From Betaproteobacteria bacterium HGW-Betaproteobacteria-6 (lineage in GTDB: Bacteria > Pseudomonadota > Gammaproteobacteria > Burkholderiales > Rhodocyclaceae), in the NCBI GenBank assembly GCA_002842145.1, contig PHCF01000013.1:1-32953 (forward strand): a stretch of DNA of 32,953 nt. Direction: 5' to 3'. Below, one piece after another: positions 15,359-23,054 of this stretch. A program made the translations under genes and the position numbers. The notes beneath the pieces were generated by a model. It was given only the letters and a program-made list of their open reading frames with translations. It ran no database searches and was not told where the DNA came from. The stretch's first letter is position 1; every line of letters starts with the position of its first letter.

Positions 15359-16050
15359 TGGAAGCGGAAACCATCGTCGGACTGCCGATGGCCTTCGCTC
15401 TCGGCCTGGTCTACGGCCTGGGGCCGTGTCTGGTCAGTTGCCTGCCTTATCTCGGGCCGGTTTTTTTGGCCCGCGATTTCAGTTGGCGGCGGTCGTGGCG
15501 CGTGGTGCTGCCGTTATCGTTCGGACGCCTTGCCGGCTATGCCGCGTTCGGTGCCCTGGCCGGCTGGGTCGGGCATTACGCCAAGGAGGGCATGGCCGTC
15601 TCATCATCGCTGCATGTGCTGATCGGCGCGGCGGCGCTGATGGTGGGCATTTCGCTGCTCCGGCAACGCACGCCGGCGTGTGCCATGGCGGCGGTCCCGG
15701 CCGGCGAGGCCGTTCCCATGCAGCGTTTCGATGTCGGCCGGGAAGTGCGGCCGCTGCTACCCGGCGGACTATTTCTGATGGGTATCGGCATGGCGCTGAC
15801 CCCGTGCGGTCCGCTCGGTGTCGTTCTCTTTTCTGCCGCGGCTTCGGGCGGGACAGCGAGCGGCTTGCTGCTCGGCAGCAGCTTCGGGCTGGGCGCAATT
15901 GTCGTGCCGTCGCTGGTCTATGGCCTGGGGGTTGCGTATTTCGGGCGTCATCTGCGCCAGCAGCTCGGCCCCTGGCTGCCGCGTGTCGAATGGCTGAGTG
16001 CCGGCCTGTTAATCCTGGTTGGCTTGCGCCAACTGGCTTTCCTTCTTTGA
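15355..16050 (+). CDS. CcdA/DsbD- or TauE/SafE-like polytopic membrane protein
   Basis: This 231-residue protein has about six membrane helices. C25 and C29 in GLGPCLVSCLPYLGP and C151 in ALTPCGPLG sit in the two pseudo-repeats, matching the paired Cys/Pro motifs of CcdA/DsbD transmembrane domains and of the TauE/UreH-like group. CcdA-type proteins move thiol electrons across the membrane; TauE-type ones move sulfur compounds or metals. Which applies is not decidable from sequence. Homologues of this kind often accompany copper and cbb3-oxidase maturation genes. It overlaps the activator by four bases and the next receptor by one (TGATG), so it belongs to the same operon. Confidence 0.75.
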   Translation: MMEAETIVGLPMAFALGLVYGLGPCLVSCLPYLGPVFLARDFSWRRSWRVVLPLSFGRLAGYAAFGALAGWVGHYAKEGMAVSSSLHVLIGAAALMVGISLLRQRTPACAMAAVPAGEAVPMQRFDVGREVRPLLPGGLFLMGIGMALTPCGPLGVVLFSAAASGGTASGLLLGSSFGLGAIVVPSLVYGLGVAYFGRHLRQQLGPWLPRVEWLSAGLLILVGLRQLAFLL

Positions 16051-18140
16051 TGGCGATCCTCATGAACCGTCCCCGTTATCTTCCCCTGATTCTTTCGTTG
16101 GCCACCGTTGGCGCACTGCATGCCGAGGAGAAGGTTCTTCCCGAAGTTCAGGTCACGGCGACCACCGACGACGTTGCAGACCGCCGGGAGGCGGCAACGC
16201 AGAAAGTGATCATCGGCAGCAAGGATATCGAGAACATGGGGGCGCTGACCGTCAGTGATGTGCTCGGCAAACTGCCCGGTGTCGATGCCGGCGCGCCGGG
16301 GGCGGACGGTTCGATGGCGATGCGGGCGCGTGGCATGACGCGCGATTCGGTGCAGATGTATATCGACGGCGAACGGGTTGCCGGCAATGCGCGCATGGCG
16401 CAGGCCATGGTTGGCCGCCTGCCGTCCACCGAACTCGAACGGGTCGAGATCATTCGCGGCGCTTCGGCCGAGTTTGGCGGCAGTGCGCCGGTGACCGTCA
16501 ACCTGGTATTCAGGAAGGCGCGCTCCAAGGCGTCGACGGCCGTCAAGGCGGCGCTTGGCGTGCGCAACGATGAACCGAACGCCCAGTTCACGCTGACCAA
16601 GGGCGGCGGCGACGCAACCCTGTCCTGGCTGGTTCCGTTGACCATCAACCGCCATCAGATGCCGAGCGGGAGCAGACTCGAACGCCGCGACAGCAGTGGC
16701 ACGAATCAGCTGGAAAAAGCCGATGGCAGGCGGACGATGTACGAATTGGTCTTCTCGCCACGATTGGTCTGGAAATCGGGCAGCGACAGCCTGACCATCG
16801 CGCCCAGCCTGTTCCGTGCCTGGGGCGATCAAGTCACGGATACGACGCGCAGCGATTTTGCGACGCCGGCCAACAGCGGCAGCCGCCATGATGACGAGAG
16901 CAACCGCACGGCCTTCAACCGGCTGCGTGCCGATGGCGAGATGGTCCGCGCCGGCACCAAGTATTCCGGGCGTCTGGCCTGGTCGAAAGGTGAGCGCAAG
17001 GCCGATGTCACGCGCGATTACCTCGGTTTCGGTGGCTTACCCAGCCGCAGTAGCGAAGTGCGCCAGCGCAACGAAACCGACTTCGGCGCCTCGCTGCGCG
17101 CCGACCGGTCGATCGGCCAGCATCTGCTGGCCGTCGCCCTGGAAGAAAGCGAGCATCGACGCGACGACAGCATGAACGGCACGACCGGCAACGAGTCCCA
17201 CCACGGCTGGGATCGGCAATGGAGCGCCTGGCTGCAGGACGAGTGGAGCCCGGTCAGTGCCGTGACGGTGACCGGCGGCTTGCGCGGTGAGTCGATCCGC
17301 TATGCCGCCGACGGCAATACGCAGCGCTATGAAGAAATCCTGCCCTCCCTGGCTTTGCGCTGGGAGCCTATCCAGCGCTGGGTTTTCCGGACTTCGCTGG
17401 GCGCCGGGGTCAAGGCGCCGAAGCTTCAAGAGCTGCTCAATCAGCCGGTTTACAGCGTCGGCAGCAATACGCCGCTGGAGGCCGACCGGCGTGGCAACCC
17501 GAATCTCAGGGCCGAACGCAGCGTCAATTTCGAAGCCGTCCTCGAACACTATTTATCCGGCGATGCCGGCGTGATCGGTGCCAATGTCTATGCCCGACAA
17601 ACCGAGGATTTCATCGAAAAACGCACCCAGCTGGAAGGAGGGCGCTGGGTCGAAAGGCCATGGAATGAAGGTACTGCGCTGCACTGGGGGATTGAACTTG
17701 ACGCCAAGTTGCGCACCGACCGATACGGTTGGCGTGGCGCCACCTTGCGCAGCCACCTGACGGTGCCGCGCAGCAGCGTCGATGATCCGCGTCTGGGCAT
17801 CACCCGCCCGGCCCGCGAAACGCCGCGTTACCAGTTGAGTGCCGGCTACGATCAAACGATGGGCGAACTGAGCTTTGGCGCTTCGGTGCAGTATTTCAGC
17901 CGCGTAGTCACTGAAATAGCCGGCGAGCAGCGCTCGGTGACGCGGGATCGCACCCTGCTCGATGCCTACGTTCTTAAGCGTCTCAGTCCGAAACTCAATT
18001 TGCGCCTGTCGCTGCAGAATCTGCTGAAAACCCAAACACGTCAGCAACAGGATGCCTTTACCACCGGTGCGAATTGGTCGCTCGGCAATACGGCGCTGGG
18101 TGTGCGGACTGTCATGCTGGCGCTCGAAGGGAAGTGGTAG
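16050..18140 (+). CDS. TonB-dependent outer-membrane receptor 2
   Basis: This is about 696 residues from ATG 16050 (TGATG overlap with the preceding stop); ATG 16062 gives 692 with a cleaner signal peptide (LPLILSLATVGALHA). A TonB-box-like LPEVQVTAT follows directly. The plug (about 45-160) has VSDVLGKLPGVDAG, VQMYIDGERV and LERVEIIRGASAEFGG. The barrel ends in ALEGKW. The large open frame continuing upstream to 14967 is a shadow over the activator and the CcdA-like gene. Receptor 2 is distinct from receptor 1 in sequence and length, so the operon may take up two ligands or use one receptor for a second form of the same one. Confidence 0.92.
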   Translation: MAILMNRPRYLPLILSLATVGALHAEEKVLPEVQVTATTDDVADRREAATQKVIIGSKDIENMGALTVSDVLGKLPGVDAGAPGADGSMAMRARGMTRDSVQMYIDGERVAGNARMAQAMVGRLPSTELERVEIIRGASAEFGGSAPVTVNLVFRKARSKASTAVKAALGVRNDEPNAQFTLTKGGGDATLSWLVPLTINRHQMPSGSRLERRDSSGTNQLEKADGRRTMYELVFSPRLVWKSGSDSLTIAPSLFRAWGDQVTDTTRSDFATPANSGSRHDDESNRTAFNRLRADGEMVRAGTKYSGRLAWSKGERKADVTRDYLGFGGLPSRSSEVRQRNETDFGASLRADRSIGQHLLAVALEESEHRRDDSMNGTTGNESHHGWDRQWSAWLQDEWSPVSAVTVTGGLRGESIRYAADGNTQRYEEILPSLALRWEPIQRWVFRTSLGAGVKAPKLQELLNQPVYSVGSNTPLEADRRGNPNLRAERSVNFEAVLEHYLSGDAGVIGANVYARQTEDFIEKRTQLEGGRWVERPWNEGTALHWGIELDAKLRTDRYGWRGATLRSHLTVPRSSVDDPRLGITRPARETPRYQLSAGYDQTMGELSFGASVQYFSRVVTEIAGEQRSVTRDRTLLDAYVLKRLSPKLNLRLSLQNLLKTQTRQQQDAFTTGANWSLGNTALGVRTVMLALEGKW

Positions 18141-18281
18141 GAGCGCAAAAGGAGTATTTCAATTTTGGCCATTTTTTCCGGTTGACCGTGGAAGTCCCGG
18201 GGGTGGCTCACACAGGCATGCAAGCTGCTTTGATAATTGACTTGGGGGCCGTCGCGCCCGTTCTGCAATTATGTGAGCACC
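18141..18281. other. intergenic, operon end and regulator upstream region
   Basis: This gap contains the dispersed repeat at 18156-18191 and presumably the promoter of the NifA-type gene. I see no strong terminator, so read-through from the receptor gene is possible. A frame starting 18237 would add 15 residues to the regulator without family support. Confidence 0.4.
18156..18191 (+). repeat. dispersed repeat, copy 1
   Basis: It carries TTTTTTCCGGTTGACCGTGG preceded by ATTTCAATTTTGGCCA. Copies on the opposite strand lie at 27551-27587 and, partly, inside the clsB gene at 32648-32685. The left half matches the 27551 copy best. Confidence 0.55.
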
Positions 18282-19922
18282 ATGAAAACGCGCTACATTC
18301 ATCCCGTTGCGACCAAGGAAGAGCTGGTCGAGCATGAACAACTCCTGATTCGCGAAAGCATCCGTTTGCTGAGTCGTGGCCTGGAACCCGAAAAGGCCAT
18401 TCGCGAAATGCTCCATCTCCTGTCGGAGCTGCTTGGCCTGAATCGCGGCCGGGTCGTGTTGCCCGAGGGGCAAAAGGGGGAACTGGCCATTCGGATTGCC
18501 TATGGTCTGACCCAAGACCAAATGGAGCGAGGCAAATACCGCATAGGAGAGGGTATTACGGGGCGCGTCATGCAATCGGGCGAGGTCCTGATCGTTCAGG
18601 ATATTGATAACGAGCCGGCTTACCTGGCCCGGGCGGTAGACCGGAGCGTCCTGCCGGAAGGAACGGTTTCCTTCATCGCTTTGCCGATCATGGTGGATAG
18701 GGTGGTTGCCGGCGTGCTCGGCGTGCATCGCCTGCGTTCCCGGCAGCGCTCGCTGGGCGCGGATTTGCAGATACTGCACACGGTGGCCGAGCTGATGGGG
18801 CAGATTTTCAAGATCAATCAATTGATCGAGAAACGTACCGCATCCCTCAAGGAGGAAAACCGTTCGCTGAGAACAGCGCTGCAGCAGAAGGCCTTGAGCA
18901 AATCGAACTGGGGCATTATCGGCGAAGCGCCGCAACTGATTTCCGCCCTCGACCAGCTCGAGCAGGTGGCTGGCACCGAGGCGACAGTCCTCCTGCTCGG
19001 CGAATCGGGCACCGGCAAGGAGCTGTTCGCCCGCGCCCTGCATCTGCAGAGCCCGCGCCGCGACAAGCCCTTCGTCAAGGTCAATTGCGCGGCGATTCCG
19101 GAAACGCTTTTTGAAGCCGAGCTGTTTGGCCACGAAAAGGGCGCCTTCACCGGCGCCAGCCAGCAGCGTATCGGACGCTTCGAACAAGCCAACGGCGGCA
19201 CGCTCTTTCTTGATGAAATCGGCGATCTTCCGCTGCCAGTGCAGGTCAAGCTGCTGCGCGTTCTGCAGGAACATGTCATCGAACGCCTGGGTGGTCGCGG
19301 CGAAATCGCCGTCGATGTCCGTATTGTCGCAGCGACCCACCAGGACATGATGGCGCTGGTGCGTGCCGGGCGCTTCCGGCTGGATCTCTACTATCGCCTC
19401 AACGTCATACCGATCCGCCTGCCGGCTCTGCGCGAGCGGCCGGGCGACATCAAGCTGCTTGTTCGCCATTTCGTATCGCAACTCAATCAGCGCCATCAGC
19501 GCAACATCCTGATCATGCCGCAAGGGCTCAGCGGCCTGGTTTCCTATCCCTGGCCGGGCAATATCCGGCAGTTGTACAACGTCCTTGAACGCATCATCCT
19601 GCTCTCGCGCGGCGACGAGATCGATGAAGCCACGGTCGACTACGCACTGATTACCGAGGCCCAGGGCCAGCCCATCGAAGCCTTGCCGGCGCCGGTGGCG
19701 AGCCGCCAGCCATTGCCCGTGGCGGAGAGTTCCCACCCCGTCGTGCGCGGCCATCAGGCTATTGCAGTGGATGACCGGGAACAGATTCACGCCGCGCTCG
19801 TCCAGCACGGCGGCAACAAATCGAGAACGGCCAAGGCGCTGAACCTGACTTTGCGTCAGCTGAATTACCGGATCGAGATTCTCGGCATTGCCGTACCGTC
19901 GAAAAAACCAGCCAATTTGTAA
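18282..19922 (+). CDS. NifA-type sigma-54 activator (GAF-AAA-Fis)
   Basis: This is 546 residues from ATG 18282. The domains are an N-terminal GAF sensor (about 20-165, [22 protein letters not shown] and [17 protein letters not shown]), a short coiled linker, an AAA+ core with Walker A GESGTGKE (about 240), GAFTGA (about 287) and FLDEIGDLP, and a C-terminal Fis-type helix-turn-helix (about 510-535, [25 protein letters not shown]) like that of NifA. There is no receiver domain, so control is probably by ligand at GAF. GAFTGA means it can open sigma-54 promoters. An inverted repeat and a sigma-54 promoter directly follow its stop, so those are its likely targets. It need not regulate nitrogenase; no nif genes are present. 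Confidence 0.92.
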   Translation: MKTRYIHPVATKEELVEHEQLLIRESIRLLSRGLEPEKAIREMLHLLSELLGLNRGRVVLPEGQKGELAIRIAYGLTQDQMERGKYRIGEGITGRVMQSGEVLIVQDIDNEPAYLARAVDRSVLPEGTVSFIALPIMVDRVVAGVLGVHRLRSRQRSLGADLQILHTVAELMGQIFKINQLIEKRTASLKEENRSLRTALQQKALSKSNWGIIGEAPQLISALDQLEQVAGTEATVLLLGESGTGKELFARALHLQSPRRDKPFVKVNCAAIPETLFEAELFGHEKGAFTGASQQRIGRFEQANGGTLFLDEIGDLPLPVQVKLLRVLQEHVIERLGGRGEIAVDVRIVAATHQDMMALVRAGRFRLDLYYRLNVIPIRLPALRERPGDIKLLVRHFVSQLNQRHQRNILIMPQGLSGLVSYPWPGNIRQLYNVLERIILLSRGDEIDEATVDYALITEAQGQPIEALPAPVASRQPLPVAESSHPVVRGHQAIAVDDREQIHAALVQHGGNKSRTAKALNLTLRQLNYRIEILGIAVPSKKPANL

Positions 19923-19924
19923 AC

Positions 19925-19956
19925 AATTTGTGTACAAATTGATTTGTACACAAATT
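19925..19956. promoter_or_regulatory. 15-bp-arm inverted repeat, probable activator binding site
   Basis: The left arm AATTTGTGTACAAAT and right arm ATTTGTACACAAATT are perfect reverse complements with a TG spacer. It contains TGTACA-N8-TGTACA. More AATTTG/CAAATT half-copies lie at 19914-19920 and 19959-19964. It is centred about 60 bases before the -24 element, a plausible upstream activator site. Confidence 0.75.
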
Positions 19957-19999
19957 TCAAATTTCCAGCAAGCTATTGAATTTATTGGCGGATATGACC

Positions 20000-20014
20000 T
20001 GGCACGTGGCTTGC
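20000..20014 (+). promoter_or_regulatory. sigma-54 (-24/-12) promoter of the flavoprotein-rubredoxin unit
   Basis: TGGCACGTGGCTTGC matches the TGGCACG-N4-TTGC consensus exactly, with GG and GC 12 bases apart. It lies about 55 bases before ATG 20071 and just after the NifA-type gene and the palindrome. Confidence 0.9.
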
Positions 20015-20070
20015 GATAGAAGAGACAAGCCAAACCCTGTGGGCTCAGCCCATCTGACCAGGAGATATTC

Positions 20071-21264
20071 ATGTCCGCTTCCGCTCTTGCCATTCCCGCC
20101 GCAGATCAACTGATTCGCGACTACTCGCTTTCGCTATGTGCCTCTGAAGAAAGCTTCGGCGCCATCCGCGAGGTCATCGCCGCCCAGTTGAAACCGAAGG
20201 TCCTCGACATCGATTTGAAGGCCGAATATCCGGAAGAATTTCTCCGGGCGCTGGGCCGGGCTGGCGGCTTTCGTGGCGCAGTCGATGTCGAGTTCGGCGG
20301 TAACGAGCTCGGCTTGAAACACGTCATCCAGGTCATGGAGGAAGTCTCCAAGGAGTGCATGTCGAGCGGCTTTCTGGTCTGGTGCCAGACCGCCTGCGCC
20401 CGCTATATCCAGCTCTCGGACAACGCCTGGGTGAAAAAAGAATTCCTGCCGCGCATCGCCGCCGGTGAGTTGCTGGTCGGCACCGGTCTCTCCAACACCA
20501 TCAAGTCCTGCGACAACATCGAGGAGTACCGCCTTTCGGCCAAGCGCGTCGATGGCGGATACATCGTCAACGGCGTTTTGCCCTGGGTTTCCAACCTCGG
20601 CCAGAACCACTACTTCACCACCGGCTGCCCGGTGCGCAACGAGGATGGCAGCAACGACGGGCTGGTCTTCATCCTCGTCGATTGTCAGCAAGCCGGCTTC
20701 AAACTGGTCGATTGCGCTCACTTCATCGGTCTTGACGGGACGCGGACGCTGGCCTGCCAGTTCAAGGAAGTCTTCATTCCGGACAACATGGTGCTCGCCC
20801 AGCCGAGCGAGTCGGCGGCCTACGTCAAGCGCATCAAGCCGGGCATGATCCTCGCCCAGATGGGCATGGGCCTCGGTCTGATCGACGCCTGCAGCAAATT
20901 GATGGCGCAGGCCAACCGGACGTTGGCCCATGTCAATCAGTATCTCGATGACCAATTCGAGGACATTGAATCTGCCCTGGAGGAAGGCCGCGCCGCTACC
21001 TACGCGCTGGCCGATGAAGTGCAACAGGGCCCGGTTGCCGACCGGACGCTGGATATCCTGAAGCTGCGCCTGGCCGGTGGCGAGTTGTCTGTCCGTGCCG
21101 CCCACGCCGCCATGCTGCATCAGGGGGCCAAAGGTTACCTCGTTCGCAATGCCGCTCAACGTCGCCTGCGGGAAGCCTATTTCGTGGCCATCGTGACCCC
21201 GGCCACCAAGCACCTGCGGCGCGAGATTGCGCGCATTGAGGACGGTTTGTCCTGCAATGCCTGA
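20071..21264 (+). CDS. acyl-CoA dehydrogenase-fold flavoprotein of unknown substrate
   Basis: This 397-residue protein is of the ACAD superfamily. The N-terminal helical domain ends near FLVWCQTACARY. The central domain has GELLVGTGLSNTIKS, DGGYIVNGVLPWVSNLGQNHYF and LDGTRTLACQFKEVFIPDNMVL, and the C-terminal helical bundle has LHQGAKGYLVRNAAQRRLREAYFVAIVTPATKHLRREIARI. True dehydrogenases have a YEGTSEI-like stretch where this has VTPATKHLR, and I see no equivalent of the usual catalytic Glu. It may be a DszC-like flavin monooxygenase or act on a non-CoA substrate. It is controlled by the sigma-54 promoter at 20000 and followed by rubredoxin, its possible electron partner. ATG 20071 follows CCAGGAGATATTC. 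Confidence 0.82.
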   Translation: MSASALAIPAADQLIRDYSLSLCASEESFGAIREVIAAQLKPKVLDIDLKAEYPEEFLRALGRAGGFRGAVDVEFGGNELGLKHVIQVMEEVSKECMSSGFLVWCQTACARYIQLSDNAWVKKEFLPRIAAGELLVGTGLSNTIKSCDNIEEYRLSAKRVDGGYIVNGVLPWVSNLGQNHYFTTGCPVRNEDGSNDGLVFILVDCQQAGFKLVDCAHFIGLDGTRTLACQFKEVFIPDNMVLAQPSESAAYVKRIKPGMILAQMGMGLGLIDACSKLMAQANRTLAHVNQYLDDQFEDIESALEEGRAATYALADEVQQGPVADRTLDILKLRLAGGELSVRAAHAAMLHQGAKGYLVRNAAQRRLREAYFVAIVTPATKHLRREIARIEDGLSCNA

Positions 21265-21296
21265 ACCCAAACGCCATTGTTCACGAGAGAAAAAAC

Positions 21297-21479
21297 ATGT
21301 CTGAAGTTGCCCAAACCACCCAGTGGATCTGCAAGGTCTGCAACTGGATTTACGACGAAGTCGCCGGCGATCCCGAGCACGGCCTTGCCCCCGGTACCGC
21401 CTTTGCCGACATTCCCGAGGACTGGTATTGCCCGGAGTGTGGCGTGACCAAGGCCGATTTTGAAGCATTGACGTTCTGA
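21297..21479 (+). CDS. rubredoxin
   Basis: This 60-residue protein has both iron knuckles: CKVCNWIYDE and CPECGVTKADFEAL, one Fe bound by four Cys. The middle GLAPGTAFADIPEDWYCPECG is standard rubredoxin. It carries electrons between an NAD(P)H reductase and a flavin or diiron partner. It starts 32 bases after the ACAD-like gene, so it is co-transcribed from the sigma-54 promoter. A rubredoxin-reductase-like gene lies at 26366 in the same region. Family identity is certain; partner is inference. Confidence 0.96.
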   Translation: MSEVAQTTQWICKVCNWIYDEVAGDPEHGLAPGTAFADIPEDWYCPECGVTKADFEALTF

Positions 21480-21578
21480 AGCGGTGCCGATTCTGGTGCG
21501 CCGCACAAAGTTGGTGCCCGAACCAGACTGCCGATGCCGAGCAAACCCCAAAAAGGGCCGATAGAGCCCGCCCCGAAG

Positions 21579-21593
21579 TGGCACGAATGATGC
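21579..21593 (+). promoter_or_regulatory. second sigma-54-like promoter, before the ABC-cyanase genes
   Basis: TGGCACGAATGATGC fits TGGCACG-N4-TTGC except A for the first T of the -12 part. GG and GC spacing is correct. It lies 39 bases before ATG 21632. No palindrome like that at 19925 is seen in the gap, so the activator may act weakly or by another site. Confidence 0.7.
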
Positions 21594-21631
21594 GCTGCAA
21601 TAAATAAATTTCAACCTCCAAGGATAACGAC

Positions 21632-22975
21632 ATGTCACTGATTAACCCCTTCGATCCGAATGTCAAACTTCACGCTGGCTGTAGCTGCGGGCAACACAGC
21701 AGCGAAGCCGAACACCTGGAAGCCGAAAGCGCCGCCCTGAACCGCCGGATGGTGGAAAACACCGTGATGCGCGCGCTTTTTCCGCAGGATGTGGAGCGTC
21801 GCCGTTTTCTCTCGGCCGTTGGCGTCAGCACGGCGCTGGCGGCGATTTCCGAGTTCATTCCTTTTGGCGCCTTGGAAGCCTTCGCTCAGGACAAGGGGCC
21901 GCTCGAAAAGAAGGACTTGAAGATCGGCTTTCTGCCGATTACCTGTGCGACGCCCATCATCTTTGCTGGTGCAGCCGATTTCTACGGCAAGGAAGGCCTA
22001 AACGTCACGCTACAGAAAACGGCTGGCTGGGCGATCGTTCGCGACAAGGTGCTGGCCAAGGAATTCGATGCGTCGCACATGCTGTCGCCGATGCCGCTGG
22101 CAATCTCGATGGGGGCAGGTTCAAACGCGACGCCGATGGTCATGCCCTTGATGGAGAACACCAACGGCAACGCCATTACGCTGCACGTTAAACACAAAAA
22201 CAACCGCGATCCGAAGAACTGGAAGGGCATGAAGTTTGCCATTCCCTTCGACTATTCGATGCACAACTTCCTTTTGCGCTACTACCTTGCCGCCAACGGT
22301 CTCGATCCGGACCGGGATGTCCAGCTGCGCGTCATGTCGCCGCCCGACATGGTGGCCAATCTGCGCTCCGGCAACATCGACGGCTTCATCGTCGCCGAGC
22401 CCTTCAATCAGCGCGCGGTGTACGAAAACGTCGGCTTCATCCATGCCCTGACCAGCGAGATCTGGAATAACCACCCGTGCTGCGCCTTCGCCGCCTCGGA
22501 GGATTTCGTCAAACACAACCCCAATACCTTTGCCGCACTGGTGCGCTCGATCATGCGCGCCACCGTTTTCGTGAATAAGGCAGAAAACCGCAAGGGCGTA
22601 GCGGCGATGATCGCCCCGGCCAATTACCTCAACCAGCCACCGACGGTGGTCGAGCAGGTATTGACCGGGCGTTTCGCCGACGGCCTCGGTCAGGTCCGCA
22701 ATGAGCCTGACCGGATCGGTTTCGACCCTTTCCCGTGGCACTCGATGGCGGTCTGGATGCTGACCCAGATGAAGCGCTGGGGCTACATCAAGGGCAACGT
22801 GAACTACAAGGAGATTGCCGAAAAGGTGTTCCTCGCTACCGATGCCAGAAAGCGAATGGCAGAACTCGATATCGCGGCGCCGAAATCCACGTATGGCAAG
22901 CACCAGATACTCGGCAAGGAGTTCGATCCGAGCAAGCCGGAAGAGTATCTAAAGAGCTTCGCCATCAAGGCCTGA
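21632..22975 (+). CDS. NrtA/CynA-type ABC substrate-binding protein (Tat signal)
   Basis: This 447-residue protein has an N-terminal leader with HAGCSCGQHSSEAEH at about 15-30, then a twin-arginine signal ERRRFLSAVGVSTALAAI at about 50-70 and a mature part starting near FAQDKG. The mature part has the NMT1/NrtA family run KIGFLPITCATPIIFAGAADFYGKEGLNV and SPPDMVANLRSGNIDGFIVAEPFNQRA. Such proteins capture nitrate, bicarbonate or cyanate. With cyanase and a permease/ATPase next to it, cyanate is the leading guess. It is preceded by a sigma-54-like promoter and a CCAAGGATAACGAC binding site. The Cys/His leader lies before the Tat signal, so it stays in or interacts with the cytoplasm until export. 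Confidence 0.9.
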   Translation: MSLINPFDPNVKLHAGCSCGQHSSEAEHLEAESAALNRRMVENTVMRALFPQDVERRRFLSAVGVSTALAAISEFIPFGALEAFAQDKGPLEKKDLKIGFLPITCATPIIFAGAADFYGKEGLNVTLQKTAGWAIVRDKVLAKEFDASHMLSPMPLAISMGAGSNATPMVMPLMENTNGNAITLHVKHKNNRDPKNWKGMKFAIPFDYSMHNFLLRYYLAANGLDPDRDVQLRVMSPPDMVANLRSGNIDGFIVAEPFNQRAVYENVGFIHALTSEIWNNHPCCAFAASEDFVKHNPNTFAALVRSIMRATVFVNKAENRKGVAAMIAPANYLNQPPTVVEQVLTGRFADGLGQVRNEPDRIGFDPFPWHSMAVWMLTQMKRWGYIKGNVNYKEIAEKVFLATDARKRMAELDIAAPKSTYGKHQILGKEFDPSKPEEYLKSFAIKA

Positions 22976-22997
22976 GCCAGCCCAACAGGAGATCATC

Positions 22998-23054
22998 ATG
23001 TCCGCCAGTCTTTTTGATCAGCCATCACGGCTTGGCCGCAAGGAGTCACCATGA
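22998..23054 (+). CDS. 18-residue leader ORF before the permease
   Basis: ATG 22998 follows CAGGAGATCATC, a strong ribosome site, and codes for MSASLFDQPSRLGRKESP, ending in TGA that overlaps the permease ATG as ATGA at 23051-23054. It could couple translation, or be the former permease N-terminus displaced by a frameshift. It is not a known peptide. Confidence 0.4.
   Translation: MSASLFDQPSRLGRKESP

Noticed and set aside
14967..16049. Long open frame fused in front of receptor 2
   Set aside because: It runs over the activator and CcdA-like genes in another frame. The signal peptide and TonB box show the true start near 16050-16062.
18282..20014. Nitrogenase nif regulon
   Set aside because: The activator is NifA-like but no nifHDK, fix or other nitrogenase genes are present, and the palindrome is not the standard NifA site.
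18159..20093. 644-codon minus-strand frame
   Set aside because: It is the mirror of the NifA-type gene in GC-rich DNA, with no recognisable domain; the plus-strand product is complete.
20134..21666. 510-codon minus-strand frame
   Set aside because: It overlaps the ACAD-like and rubredoxin genes, both clearly real on the plus strand.
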